33,600 nt of DNA from contig CAMNOS010000014.1 of assembly GCA_946546925.1 (NCBI GenBank), forward strand, positions 1-33,600, in the 5' to 3' direction. Source of the stretch: an uncultured Butyrivibrio sp. GTDB taxonomy: Bacteria; Bacillota; Clostridia; Lachnospirales; Lachnospiraceae. Below, piece by piece: positions 15,839 to 23,943 of this stretch; the stretch's first letter is position 1, and every line of letters begins with the position of its first letter. The notes beneath the pieces were generated by a model. The model was not told the origin of the DNA and did no database searches. It was given only the letters and a program-made list of their open reading frames with translations. The translations under genes were made by a program, and so were the position numbers.

Positions 15839-18103
15839 TTACCATGGATAGTCTATGCGGTAGCTCTCTGTCCACTCCGGCCTTGAGATCTTACTGTCGT
15901 TCTCAACCCAGTTAAAATCATCATCCATATATCCGTTTGACAGTGATTGTCTCCACTCCTTATCAGTCATTCGATTGCCCATGGGCACGGTGAACTGGTA
16001 GAAGCTGTACACACTTCCTGATCCCACATGAAGTTCACCGTCTATCGGGAACACTACAAAGATCGTATCGGCATAGCCTGAACCGACTTCGAGGACTGTG
16101 CCGTTGGGGTCGGTTGCAATATCCGCTACAACAGGGCATGGTGCCTGGTAGCTGTAGATCAGATCCTCCTCAGAATCTGAGTTTACTTCCTGCCAGAAAT
16201 GCTCAAGGTCACCGCCGTAGCATCTGATAAACTCATAGTCTTCTTCGGAAAGCTCTTCATTTTTGAGCTCTTTCTCAGATATCTCAAGAAGCCTCATTGC
16301 AATGTCGGAGAGAAGCGCCAGATTCTCCTCGGTCTTATCGGACAGCATTCCCGCTTCAGCAAGGCCGTTCATGGTCTTTTTGGAAAGAGCAACGAATCTG
16401 CTGTAGACCACAGGCTCCGGGTCCACGTACCCTCTGTCATCGGGAAGTTCTTCATCGTACCCTCCGCCCATCTCCGCCATTACCGACTTGGCATAGAGGA
16501 TGGTGTCGTGCTTGAGCTCTGCAAAAGAGCCCGCGAAGGTCTCCAGGTCTTTCCTTGCCCATTCCTCGGACTGCATGTATGAGGGATAGCCCTCACCCTT
16601 TTCTTCGAACAGAGGTCGCAGCGTGTGAAGCCAGCTTGAATAAAGACTTGCATTCCAAAGCTCGGGATCTGCGTTGTCGAAGGTTTTCTGCATCATCGCC
16701 ATATTGTCGGTGTAATTCTTAAAAGAAGTATCCCCCTTGTCTTCAAGGATCTTCATGGCAGTCTCAGATCCAAGCGCAGCTGCGGCGTCCAGAGCGTCGG
16801 GAAGGTATCTTCTTTCTCCGTCTGCATTCTCCTCAACCGCGCGATAAACAAGATTCTGCATTATAGCAGCATCGATGGTAAAGCGCTGTCCCATAAAGCG
16901 GAATGAGGGAATCACGTTTTCTTCGGTTTCAAGCACGGGTATTGAGTTGACTCTAGGGGGATCTGCTTTTTTGAGCTCGGCCATAAGAGCGTCAAATGAC
17001 GCCTTATCGCTGGAAATCTTCTCTGTATCCGGCATGCTTCCATACACTTTGGTGAGCTCATCAAAAAGAGCGCCATAGGTCATATCATCAGAAGCACCTG
17101 CAAAAAATGCGGTTATGTCATAGATATCACCAAACTCCTTATCATCCTCGGAAAGCGCCATAGCCATCAGCGCTGCGCTCCTTACAGCCTCTTCATCATC
17201 CAGAGCAAAAGCCATCCTTCCGTAGAACATCATTGCCCTGAAGTACTTCTCGAGATTCTCATCGCCCTCGTAATAGCCTCTTGGCTTGTACTGTGTGTAG
17301 TCCTCCTTAAGTCCGGTAAGAAGGCAGTCCTCAATTCCTGAGGCCTCCATGATCCTGCTCTTTTCAGTATCTGTCAGCTCTTTGAAAGATGCATCCGTAA
17401 CAGGAAGGGGAGCATCTTCATCCTGAAGAACATTACCTATGTAAAAGAAAGCCACATTCCGAAGCGCCGCCTCTTCAAATTCAGTCCCCTTAAGTTCTTC
17501 GAGCTGACGCATGCTTCTTGAGAGCATCTCCCTGGAAAGGCCAAGTAGCCTGTCCGCAAGATAATCTTTTTCAATGCTCTTTAAGAGATATGAAAAATAC
17601 AGATGATAAGTGTGCATCAGCGAATCAACAGTCACAAAATTGGGAAACATGTTGTATCTGTTGTTCTCATAGACATCAAAAAATTCAGAACTTCCGTCCT
17701 TTCTCACCGCAAAGTTATTCTTGATAAGTGCGTTTCTTAAAAGTGAAGTATCATTGTATTCATTGTCGGTCTCGGGATCAAAGAGATATGCAAAGTATTT
17801 GTGATACTTTACATTTGAGAAGTCAGCTGCCACCTTGTATTCGGGCACGGACGGAACAAGGGCGGTATCGTAGTAAATATCCTCGCCGCTTTCTGCTGCC
17901 GCATCTTCACCGGACGCAGCACTTTCATCGCCATCCAAAGCGCCGCTGATAACCAGATCACTGCTGCCGCTCACTTCTTCAGCCGCATCAGGAGCCGCGG
18001 CATTGTCAGCTAAAGGCTCCTCGGCCCTTTTCCCACCTGCGCTGCAGGCAGACAAAAAAATCATTGAAGCAAGCATGATCGATAATAACTTTTTCTTTTT
18101 CAT
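15839..18103 (-). CDS. DUF3160 lipoprotein
   Basis: 754 residues from the ATG at 18103, chosen because AGGGGAATGTT precedes it and a lipoprotein signal follows; an upstream in-frame start at 18166 would put 21 residues before that signal. The signal peptide has a lipobox LSAC with Cys20, then an acidic, low-complexity linker (about 25-90). The mature part is DUF3160 (PF11369), recognised from segments such as NMFPNFVTVDSLMHTYHLY and WLHTLRPLFEEKGEGYPSYM. Function is unknown. It is anchored outside the membrane and co-transcribed with a CapA-type protein and a glycosyltransferase, which suggests a role in envelope glycan or polymer assembly. Confidence 0.9.
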   Translation of the reverse strand: MKKKKLLSIMLASMIFLSACSAGGKRAEEPLADNAAAPDAAEEVSGSSDLVISGALDGDESAASGEDAAAESGEDIYYDTALVPSVPEYKVAADFSNVKYHKYFAYLFDPETDNEYNDTSLLRNALIKNNFAVRKDGSSEFFDVYENNRYNMFPNFVTVDSLMHTYHLYFSYLLKSIEKDYLADRLLGLSREMLSRSMRQLEELKGTEFEEAALRNVAFFYIGNVLQDEDAPLPVTDASFKELTDTEKSRIMEASGIEDCLLTGLKEDYTQYKPRGYYEGDENLEKYFRAMMFYGRMAFALDDEEAVRSAALMAMALSEDDKEFGDIYDITAFFAGASDDMTYGALFDELTKVYGSMPDTEKISSDKASFDALMAELKKADPPRVNSIPVLETEENVIPSFRFMGQRFTIDAAIMQNLVYRAVEENADGERRYLPDALDAAAALGSETAMKILEDKGDTSFKNYTDNMAMMQKTFDNADPELWNASLYSSWLHTLRPLFEEKGEGYPSYMQSEEWARKDLETFAGSFAELKHDTILYAKSVMAEMGGGYDEELPDDRGYVDPEPVVYSRFVALSKKTMNGLAEAGMLSDKTEENLALLSDIAMRLLEISEKELKNEELSEEDYEFIRCYGGDLEHFWQEVNSDSEEDLIYSYQAPCPVVADIATDPNGTVLEVGSGYADTIFVVFPIDGELHVGSGSVYSFYQFTVPMGNRMTDKEWRQSLSNGYMDDDFNWVENDSKISRPEWTESYRIDYPW

Positions 18104-18206
18104 AACATTCCCCTCACTTTGGATGTGCTCATTGGCGATATCTCTTTCCTTATCGCTGATGAACATCTATAGCAATACCATTTTATCACCTTTTTGTGAC
18201 AGGGAT

Positions 18207-18260
18207 ATAAAAAATCCCTCAAGGAAGACTTGGCAATTGCAATGTCTTCTTTGAGGGATT
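18207..18260 (-). terminator. terminator of the GltD-like gene
   Basis: AATCCCTCAA (18213-18222) with TTGAGGGATT (18251-18260), then an inner GAAGAC/GTCTTC helix with a bulge. On the minus strand TTTTTT follows. It starts right after the stop codon of the oxidoreductase gene. Confidence 0.9.
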
Positions 18261-18264
18261 CTTC

Positions 18265-19539
18265 TCATCTGGTGCTTTCAGAGCCCATCATATATTTATC
18301 CATGTCCTCTGCAATCTGCTTGGACACCGCAACTGCGGCAACAACCGTCTTAGCGCCCGTGACAACATCTCCTGATGCAAATACACCGGGAAGTGATGTC
18401 TCGCCCTTTTCATCGGTGTAGAGGTTGCCCTTTTCGTTGAGCTTAAGTTCTTTTTCGTGAGTTACTATCCTGTCCTGAGGAACCTGCGATATTGCTATCA
18501 TAATGCTGTCAACAGGTACGAGATGTTCTGTGCCGGGAAGAACTTTGAGAGGCTCTGCTTTGATTTCTTCGCCTTTTTCATTGAGCTCGGAGATCTTCTC
18601 TTCATCAGGGCCCATGTCGCAGAACACTGCGCCCTCATCCTCTATCCTCACAATAGCCTTGCGGTACTCAAAGCGGACACCATCCACTTTGGCATATTCA
18701 AACTCCTGCTGTGAAGCGCTGACTTCGTCGCCCCTCACGTATACAACAACCTCTTTGGAGCCGTGTCTTATGGCAGTTCTCGCAACATCCATCGCTGCGT
18801 TTCCTGCGCCTATGATCGCAACCCGATCACCAAGTTCATATACATCCGGATTGTTGAGGTAGTTGATGGCATAGAACACATTTCCGAAGGTCTCTCCCGG
18901 CACGCCGAGCTTTCTTGGTTTCCAGGCGCCGGTTCCTATGAATACGCTCTTATAACCATCGTCAAGAAGGTCCTGCACTCCGGTTGAACCTCCGATTGAG
19001 AAGTTCGGTCTGAACTTGATCCCGATCTCCCTCATCTTTTTGTAATATCTGTCAAGGATAGACTTGGGAAGTCTGAATTCGGGAATGCCGTATCTGAGTA
19101 TCCCGCCTATCTTGTCATGAGTCTCGAAGACTGTAATGGAATAACCCTTCAGTGCAAGGATGATTGCGATGGTGATACCTGCAGGTCCCGCACCAATAAC
19201 CGCCGCCTTCATGCCGTTTGAAGGGGCAGGCTTAAGCTCAAGCCTCTCAAAACAGGAATCGGAAATATAGTTCTCGATGGATGAGATATGCACTGACTCA
19301 CCCTTGATACCTCTCACGCAGTTTCCTTCGCACTGATTCTCATGGTTGCATACAAGAGAGCAGATCATTGAGAGCGGATTGTTCTCGAACAGCATCTGTG
19401 CAGCATCCATCATCCTGTTCGCCTTAAAAAGACGTATCATCTCCGGTATGTTTGTGTGAATGGGGCAGCCCATATTCCTGCATCTGGGACTTGCACACCC
19501 AAGGCATCTGTTTGCTTCATCTAAAACATGTACTGACAT
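18265..19539 (-). CDS. GltD-like NAD(P)-dependent FAD oxidoreductase
   Basis: 424 residues, related to the small subunit of glutamate synthase and to NfnB/SudA. The N-terminal Cys-rich ferredoxin-like part has CLGCASPRCRNMGCPIHTNIP (Cys near 13-25) and CSLVCNHENQCEGNC (near 60-74), the ligands for two [4Fe-4S] clusters. The FAD site is VIGAGPAG near 115-122 and the NAD(P) site is IIGAGNAAMD near 240. The C-terminal GVFASGDVVTGAKTVV segment contacts FAD. No large glutamate synthase or NfnA partner is next to it, so its physiological partner is open. Ribosome site AAGGGGG. The upstream gap holds a strong AT-rich inverted repeat (19554-19590). Confidence 0.88.
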   Translation of the reverse strand: MSVHVLDEANRCLGCASPRCRNMGCPIHTNIPEMIRLFKANRMMDAAQMLFENNPLSMICSLVCNHENQCEGNCVRGIKGESVHISSIENYISDSCFERLELKPAPSNGMKAAVIGAGPAGITIAIILALKGYSITVFETHDKIGGILRYGIPEFRLPKSILDRYYKKMREIGIKFRPNFSIGGSTGVQDLLDDGYKSVFIGTGAWKPRKLGVPGETFGNVFYAINYLNNPDVYELGDRVAIIGAGNAAMDVARTAIRHGSKEVVVYVRGDEVSASQQEFEYAKVDGVRFEYRKAIVRIEDEGAVFCDMGPDEEKISELNEKGEEIKAEPLKVLPGTEHLVPVDSIMIAISQVPQDRIVTHEKELKLNEKGNLYTDEKGETSLPGVFASGDVVTGAKTVVAAVAVSKQIAEDMDKYMMGSESTR

Positions 19540-19553
19540 ATCTGTATCCCCCT

Positions 19554-19590
19554 TTTATTGATTATATTATCCGCAAATATAATCAATAAA
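19554..19590. repeat. 14-bp perfect inverted repeat upstream of the GltD-like gene
   Basis: TTTATTGATTATAT (19554-19567) and ATATAATCAATAAA (19577-19590) around a 9-base centre. The arm nearer the gene contains a minus-strand TATAAT (19561-19566) that could be its -10 box. There is no T tract after it on the minus strand, so an operator fits better than a terminator. Confidence 0.6.
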
Positions 19591-19634
19591 TACCCCTTTT
19601 CGTAGCACAATTATTGAATATATTGAATCAGGTA

Positions 19635-20408
19635 TCATCCGTTGAGGTATTCAGATATATCGAGGTCCTTGCCCGTCCTTGACTTGTAGAATTCCTCCAG
19701 GGTCATGCCCTGGTCCTTGGGGTCGAAGTCGACGTCACGTGCGTGTTCTCTTAGCGGGTCTCCATCCTCAAGGTAAGTATATGCGATATTGTGAACATTC
19801 CACTCATATACCATGTCCTGAGCAGTCCTGAAGCTCTCCATGTCCTTGCCATGGACCGGGTGCTCATCTATTAGTGCCTGACAGATTATCAGCATATCCT
19901 GAGCATTCACTATCCTGTATGAATCAAAGATTTTCCAGTTGTCAGGGGTATAGATTGCCCTGAAAGTCTCTCCGTCATAGGTAAAGGTATAGTTTGTGCC
20001 TGCACCGTCGGCATCCGTAAGACTTATATCCAAAGCATCTTCAAGAATACCCTGTTCCTGATCATCACTGTCAGGCTCCAGAGCCTTCTGCGTCATATCA
20101 TCGATCTTCTTTCTGGCATAGTCTTTGACTGCTTCCTTTGATGCATCTATTGCCTTGTCTGTAAGCTCACCCGCAACATCTTTCGCCTGCTCTTTTATGT
20201 CTGACGTTGCATCCTTTATAGCTTCCTTAACTTCAGACTTATCTATTCCGGCTGCATCAGCCACATCCCCCGCAAGCGCTTTGGTGGCATCCACCACCTT
20301 GTCCGCCACGATCGTTGCGTTTTCTATTTCTTCTTCATAATCAGATACACCGCAGCCCGATAAAACAAAGGCTGCGGCAAGTATCAGACCAAACACATTT
20401 TTCTTCAT
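19635..20408 (-). CDS. lipoprotein of unknown function with amphipathic helical repeat region
   Basis: 257 residues. The signal peptide ends in a lipobox LSGC (Cys19). Residues about 30-115 are Ala/Lys/Asp/Glu-rich with a near-11-residue rhythm (KEAIKDATSDIKEQAKDVAG and the like), resembling LEA-type amphipathic helices. The C-terminal part (about 135-257) is a folded domain with Trp and Tyr (TYDGETFRAIYTPDNWKIFDS) that I cannot assign. It is outward-facing and membrane-anchored. AAAGGAAG precedes the ATG by about 15 bases. It stands alone between decayed genes and the GltD-like gene. Confidence 0.8.
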   Translation of the reverse strand: MKKNVFGLILAAAFVLSGCGVSDYEEEIENATIVADKVVDATKALAGDVADAAGIDKSEVKEAIKDATSDIKEQAKDVAGELTDKAIDASKEAVKDYARKKIDDMTQKALEPDSDDQEQGILEDALDISLTDADGAGTNYTFTYDGETFRAIYTPDNWKIFDSYRIVNAQDMLIICQALIDEHPVHGKDMESFRTAQDMVYEWNVHNIAYTYLEDGDPLREHARDVDFDPKDQGMTLEEFYKSRTGKDLDISEYLNG

Positions 20409-20458
20409 ATTTCTGCAGATAATCTTCCTTTCCCAAAAAGATTCTTTCGCATTTCAGA

Positions 20459-20539
20459 TCATCTTACTGTCTTCTCGAGATCGTCCTTGCCATGCCTGCA
20501 GATAGGACACACAAAAAGACTGTCCTTTTTACCTTGCAT
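20459..20539 (-). pseudogene. rubredoxin-like C-terminal remnant
   Basis: A reading frame of 26 codons with DSLFVCPICRHGKDDLEK, closely resembling the second metal-binding knuckle and tail of rubredoxin-like domains (CPxCxHGxxDFE). The first Cys-X2-Cys knuckle is absent and no ribosome site precedes the Met. It lies in another frame across the 3' end of the sfsA remnant, so it is probably debris from a deletion. Confidence 0.45.
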
Positions 20540-20720
20540 TGTAAAAAGAGCACCTGCACACCTGCTCGTACTGCCTGCTCATAAGCCCTCGTAAACTCGG
20601 GATCAGTAGCCTTATTGGGCCTCACCTCACTGATGCCCTCCCCCTGGATCACGAAGGCGATGATGGCTTTATAGCCCTCCTTCATTGCTCCAGTTGGATT
20701 CAATAGGATATTCCTAAAAT
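20464..20720 (-). pseudogene. sfsA: 3' fragment of sfsA
   Basis: The frame includes LNPTGAMKEGYKAIIAFVIQ and TDPEFTRAYEQAVRAGVQVL, the C-terminal part of SfsA (sugar fermentation stimulation protein family, a putative DNA-binding or nuclease-like protein). The intact protein is about 230 residues; only about 60 are recognisable. The 5' part is missing and directly upstream is the antitoxin gene, whose stop codon abuts this fragment. After QCKVK the frame runs into unrelated sequence. The frame can open at 20763 inside higA, but without a proper start. Non-functional. Confidence 0.7.
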
Positions 20721-21046
20721 CACCCCTTTTTCTTGGAAACATCCAGGCTACACAGGTATTCACATTCCTTTATCCCATTGATTTCTAATTCAAGCTCAAT
20801 CTTGGCATTCCTTATATCTATATCATCCTGAATATCCAAAAAATAACTGTCAGACACCCTAAAATACTTAGCCAATCTAAGTGAAGTATCAACAGTTATC
20901 TTTCTTCTATCATGCAATATATCTTGTATTCTTGAAGTAGGCACATTAATATCCTGTGCCAACTTGTAAGCAGAAATACCATATGGCTCCAGAAATTCTT
21001 CTTTTAATATTTCTCCAACTGTTGGGGTCTTAATTCTCTCCGCCAT
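20720..21046 (-). CDS. higA: HigA-type antitoxin
   Basis: 108 residues, an XRE-family helix-turn-helix protein: PTVGEILKEEFLEPYGIS near the start, then the helix-turn-helix (about 25-60: AYKLAQDINVPTSRIQDIL and RKITVDTSLRLAKYF). HigA neutralises HigB and represses the operon. It begins 10 bases after the toxin stop codon, the usual higBA order. The last dozen residues, CSLDVSKKKG, may be an altered tail created where the locus joins the sfsA fragment. Confidence 0.9.
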   Translation of the reverse strand: MAERIKTPTVGEILKEEFLEPYGISAYKLAQDINVPTSRIQDILHDRRKITVDTSLRLAKYFRVSDSYFLDIQDDIDIRNAKIELELEINGIKECEYLCSLDVSKKKG

Positions 21047-21056
21047 CCGTTTCTCC

Positions 21057-21338
21057 CTAGTGATAATCCACCACCTCTACATCAAACGCATCACCATTTC
21101 TAAAGCAAAAGCAAACTCTGTACTTGTCATTTATCCTGATACTGTATTGCCCCCTCCGATCACCGGATAATGCCTCAAACCTGTTAGCAGGAGGCGCTTT
21201 TAAGTCAAAAACAGTCTTAGCCTTATCTATCATGATCAGCTTTCTTAATGCAACCTGCTGTATCTGCGTAGGAATTGCCTTAGAGTATATCTGGTTGAAA
21301 ATTTTTTCAGTCTCTTTGTCTGCGAATGTCCGTATCAT
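21057..21338 (-). CDS. higB: HigB/RelE-type toxin
   Basis: 93 residues from the ATG at 21338. MIRTFADKETEKIFN is the usual start of HigB; a longer frame from 21413 would place the promoter inside the coding sequence. The C-terminal half has FEALSGDRRGQYSIRINDKYRVCF, the RelE-fold strand pair with basic residues that contact mRNA on the ribosome. Predicted to cut mRNA during translation until bound by HigA. There is no ribosome site upstream: the -10 box ends 6 bases before the ATG, so the transcript would start at or next to the start codon. Confidence 0.88.
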   Translation of the reverse strand: MIRTFADKETEKIFNQIYSKAIPTQIQQVALRKLIMIDKAKTVFDLKAPPANRFEALSGDRRGQYSIRINDKYRVCFCFRNGDAFDVEVVDYH

Positions 21339-21344
21339 ATTTAC

Positions 21345-21373
21345 ATTATATCCGCGCAGCATATACACGTCAA
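21345..21373 (-). promoter_or_regulatory. higBA promoter, positioned for a leaderless mRNA
   Basis: On the minus strand TTGACG (21368-21373), exactly 17 bases, then TATAAT (21345-21350), followed by GTAAAT and the higB ATG. The spacer holds a small inverted repeat TATAT/ATATA that could be part of a HigA operator, though this is weak. Confidence 0.75.
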
Positions 21374-21444
21374 GCAGATATAACCAGCTTTTTGATATAG
21401 GTGTCTGGCACATCCTTTTTAAGTTCTTTTGCCCATTCCTATTA

Positions 21445-21864
21445 TCAGAGGCAGGCCTTGATCTTCCCGATCATCTCGTCATACTCCGCATCTGTAAGAA
21501 ACTTCTTCTGAGGGTTCATCTCAAACACTCCGCCCCACTCAAAATCGTCTTTGTACTTGGGAACCAGATGCATGTGCAGATGGCATCCTGTATCGCCGTA
21601 GGCGCCGTAGTTGACCTTGTCGGGATTAAACGCCCTGTGGATTGCCTTCGCAGCCCTGTTCACATCTGCAAAGAATGCATTTCTCTCCTCATCGGATATG
21701 TCCACGATCTCACTTACGTGATCCTTATAAGCCACGATACACCTTCCGGGATGACTCTGCTCCTTGAAAAGAATGAGCTGGCTCACCTCAAGGTCACAGA
21801 TCTTGATCCCAAATTTAGCAAGAGGCTCTCCACCTACGCAATATCCGCAATTATTATCCTTCAT
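21445..21864 (-). CDS. HIT-family nucleotide hydrolase/transferase
   Basis: 139 residues with the histidine triad HLHMHLV near residues 94-100, whose middle His is the nucleophile on a nucleotide phosphate. An N-terminal Cys pair (CGYC, residues 6-9) may bind zinc, as in some HIT proteins. HPGRCIVAYKDHVSEI is the conserved substrate-side strand. Cytoplasmic; the exact substrate (dinucleoside polyphosphate or AMP conjugate) cannot be told. GAGGGGGAAAG precedes the ATG. It follows the polysaccharide operon and precedes higBA. Confidence 0.9.
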   Translation of the reverse strand: MKDNNCGYCVGGEPLAKFGIKICDLEVSQLILFKEQSHPGRCIVAYKDHVSEIVDISDEERNAFFADVNRAAKAIHRAFNPDKVNYGAYGDTGCHLHMHLVPKYKDDFEWGGVFEMNPQKKFLTDAEYDEMIGKIKACL

Positions 21865-21948
21865 TTTCTTTCCCCCTCTTATTGGTATTTGTCAGTATAT
21901 TACCAGATAGCGCTGTTTCATGCCATGGTCATATCTGCATCAAAGGTA

Positions 21949-22473
21949 TCATTTCTTACACAAAAGAAATTCAACCAGTGCTTTATTGTACTCCGGAATA
22001 TCCGGCGGACGTCTGGCTGATATGATGTTTCCGTCAACTACAACTGCCTTGTCGACCCAGGTTGCGCCTGCGTTTGTCATATCATCTCGGATTCCGGGAG
22101 TGCTGGTGACAGTCCTGCCCTTTAGTACATCCGCTGATATGAGAACCCATCCGGCATGACATATCTCTCCGATAAGCTTGCCTTCTTCGTTCATGTGCCT
22201 TACTATCTCAAGCACTTTGGGGAAACGTCTTAACTTGTCAGGAGCCCATCCGCCAGGCACAAGAACGCCGTCATACTGCCCCGGATCAACTTCATCAAAG
22301 GTCATTGTCGCCTCGCAGTGAACACCGTACTTACCGGTGTACTCACCCTTTTTCTCGGCAACAAGATCCACCTGTATCCCCTCCTCACGAAGGCGCATCA
22401 CAGGGCACCACAGCTCGAGATCTTCAAATTCACCGCTTACCAGTTGGATTATCTTCATGGGATTACTGGTCAT
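21949..22473 (-). CDS. DJ-1/PfpI family protein
   Basis: 174 residues. The nucleophile elbow GEICHAGW carries the reactive Cys near residue 104 followed by His, and a Glu in GEFEDLE near 14-18 can pair with it, as in the PfpI/YhbO/DJ-1 group. Proposed activities in the family are protease, glyoxalase or deglycase, and chaperone. Its ATG overlaps the stop codon of the flippase gene (ATGA, 22470-22473), so it is the last gene of the polysaccharide operon and probably translationally coupled. AAAGGAG precedes it. Confidence 0.9.
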   Translation of the reverse strand: MTSNPMKIIQLVSGEFEDLELWCPVMRLREEGIQVDLVAEKKGEYTGKYGVHCEATMTFDEVDPGQYDGVLVPGGWAPDKLRRFPKVLEIVRHMNEEGKLIGEICHAGWVLISADVLKGRTVTSTPGIRDDMTNAGATWVDKAVVVDGNIISARRPPDIPEYNKALVEFLLCKK

Positions 22474-23912
22474 GATTCTTTCTCCTTTTGATCTTTCATT
22501 TTCTTCAATCCTCTGGCAGTCACCAGGATTAATCCCAGCGCAGACATATATAATGCACCGCTGATAAGTACTTTAACAGCAAGCGCTATTATAGGATTAT
22601 CAATTGAAACTATATAAGAATTAAAGATAATAAACATTATAATTCCTGATACAACATAAGGAAAAGAGTTGAGCAGATTCCGTCCTATATTTGCTTCTTT
22701 AAATACACATATTGCCTGAACAATGCAGACCATTGCATATGCTGCAAGTGTTCCAAACGCCGCTCCGATTGAATTATAACGAGGAATCAGAATAAAGTTG
22801 AGAATAAGGTTTATTGATGCACCCATAATCAGAGACAAAATGTATATTTTATCTTTTTTTCTGGGAATCAGATACTGCGTTCTTATTACATTTGCAAAGG
22901 CCTCAAACATACTTCCCGGTAGAATTATGTAGAACAGGTAAATACACTTGTCAAATCCGGCGCCGTAAAACATAGGAACAAATTCATGAGCTACGGTCAT
23001 TATTCCAAGACAGACAGCGGATGAAATGAACATGGCAAATGAAATCGATGTATCAAAAATTCTTTCCAGCTCTTTTTTACTGCTTCCCATAGATAGCATA
23101 TTGGACATCCTGGGAAGCATCACCGTTCCAAGCGCTGTAACAAAGGCCATAGGCACTCTGATGACATTCTCTGCAGCGTGATAGTATCCAAGCTCATCAT
23201 TTGAAGATAATACCCCCAGCATAATCTTATCCATTGTTCTGTAAATGCTTATTGCAATAACCGGAATAAAAAGGACAATGTTGGGCATTATATGTCTAAT
23301 AACTCCTGCCCTGTCAACTCTGCAAAAAGAGATTTCTCTTCTGAGTACAGGAAGAACCACTATCTGATTGATCAGCATCCCCACACTGAAAATCAGAGCA
23401 TATTTCCACACATCATCTGCATTTTTAACAAATGTAAAAATGCAGAGCATTGTCACAATTTTGGTAGTAATATCGCGAAGAGAAGTAACCTTGAACTTTT
23501 CAAGACCATACAAGCACCAAGTGACATCAATCAGTGACGAAAGAACCAGAATAGTCATGATCAGACCAAGTGTTTTTTCCGGAGCAAAAGCAAACGCGTA
23601 CACTAAATAGATAAAGAATAGTACAACCCCAAAAAACAATTGGAATGCATATATCTCCCAAAACGTCCTTGAAAGTTTTTCTTTGTCATCCTTAACATAT
23701 GCAATTGTTCTGTTTCCGTAGTTTTGGAGGCCAAGTTTAACACAGATTGTGAAATAATATGCCACCGAATAGGCAAAAGAATACTTTCCAAGTCCCTTGG
23801 CACCTATAGTCCTTGTTAAGTATGGCAAGGTAACCAACGGCACTATGATATTAGACAGCTGATATATTGAGTTAAAGAAGAAATTCTGTTTTATGTTCTT
23901 TTTTGTTTTCAT
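22470..23912 (-). CDS. Wzx-like polysaccharide flippase
   Basis: 480 residues with about 12-14 membrane helices and the N-terminal FFFNSIYQLSNIIVPLVTLPYLTR pattern of the MOP/MATE-like polysaccharide transporters (PF01943/PF13440). Predicted to flip undecaprenyl-linked repeat units outward. Directly after the Wzy-like gene (31-base gap), as in Wzx/Wzy loci. The upstream ribosome site is poor. Base composition is markedly more A+T-rich than in the housekeeping genes, as in the polymerase gene beside it. Confidence 0.9.
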   Translation of the reverse strand: MKTKKNIKQNFFFNSIYQLSNIIVPLVTLPYLTRTIGAKGLGKYSFAYSVAYYFTICVKLGLQNYGNRTIAYVKDDKEKLSRTFWEIYAFQLFFGVVLFFIYLVYAFAFAPEKTLGLIMTILVLSSLIDVTWCLYGLEKFKVTSLRDITTKIVTMLCIFTFVKNADDVWKYALIFSVGMLINQIVVLPVLRREISFCRVDRAGVIRHIMPNIVLFIPVIAISIYRTMDKIMLGVLSSNDELGYYHAAENVIRVPMAFVTALGTVMLPRMSNMLSMGSSKKELERIFDTSISFAMFISSAVCLGIMTVAHEFVPMFYGAGFDKCIYLFYIILPGSMFEAFANVIRTQYLIPRKKDKIYILSLIMGASINLILNFILIPRYNSIGAAFGTLAAYAMVCIVQAICVFKEANIGRNLLNSFPYVVSGIIMFIIFNSYIVSIDNPIIALAVKVLISGALYMSALGLILVTARGLKKMKDQKEKES

Positions 23913-23943
23913 ACTGTAAAGCGCATTGTTTTCAATTTTTTCC

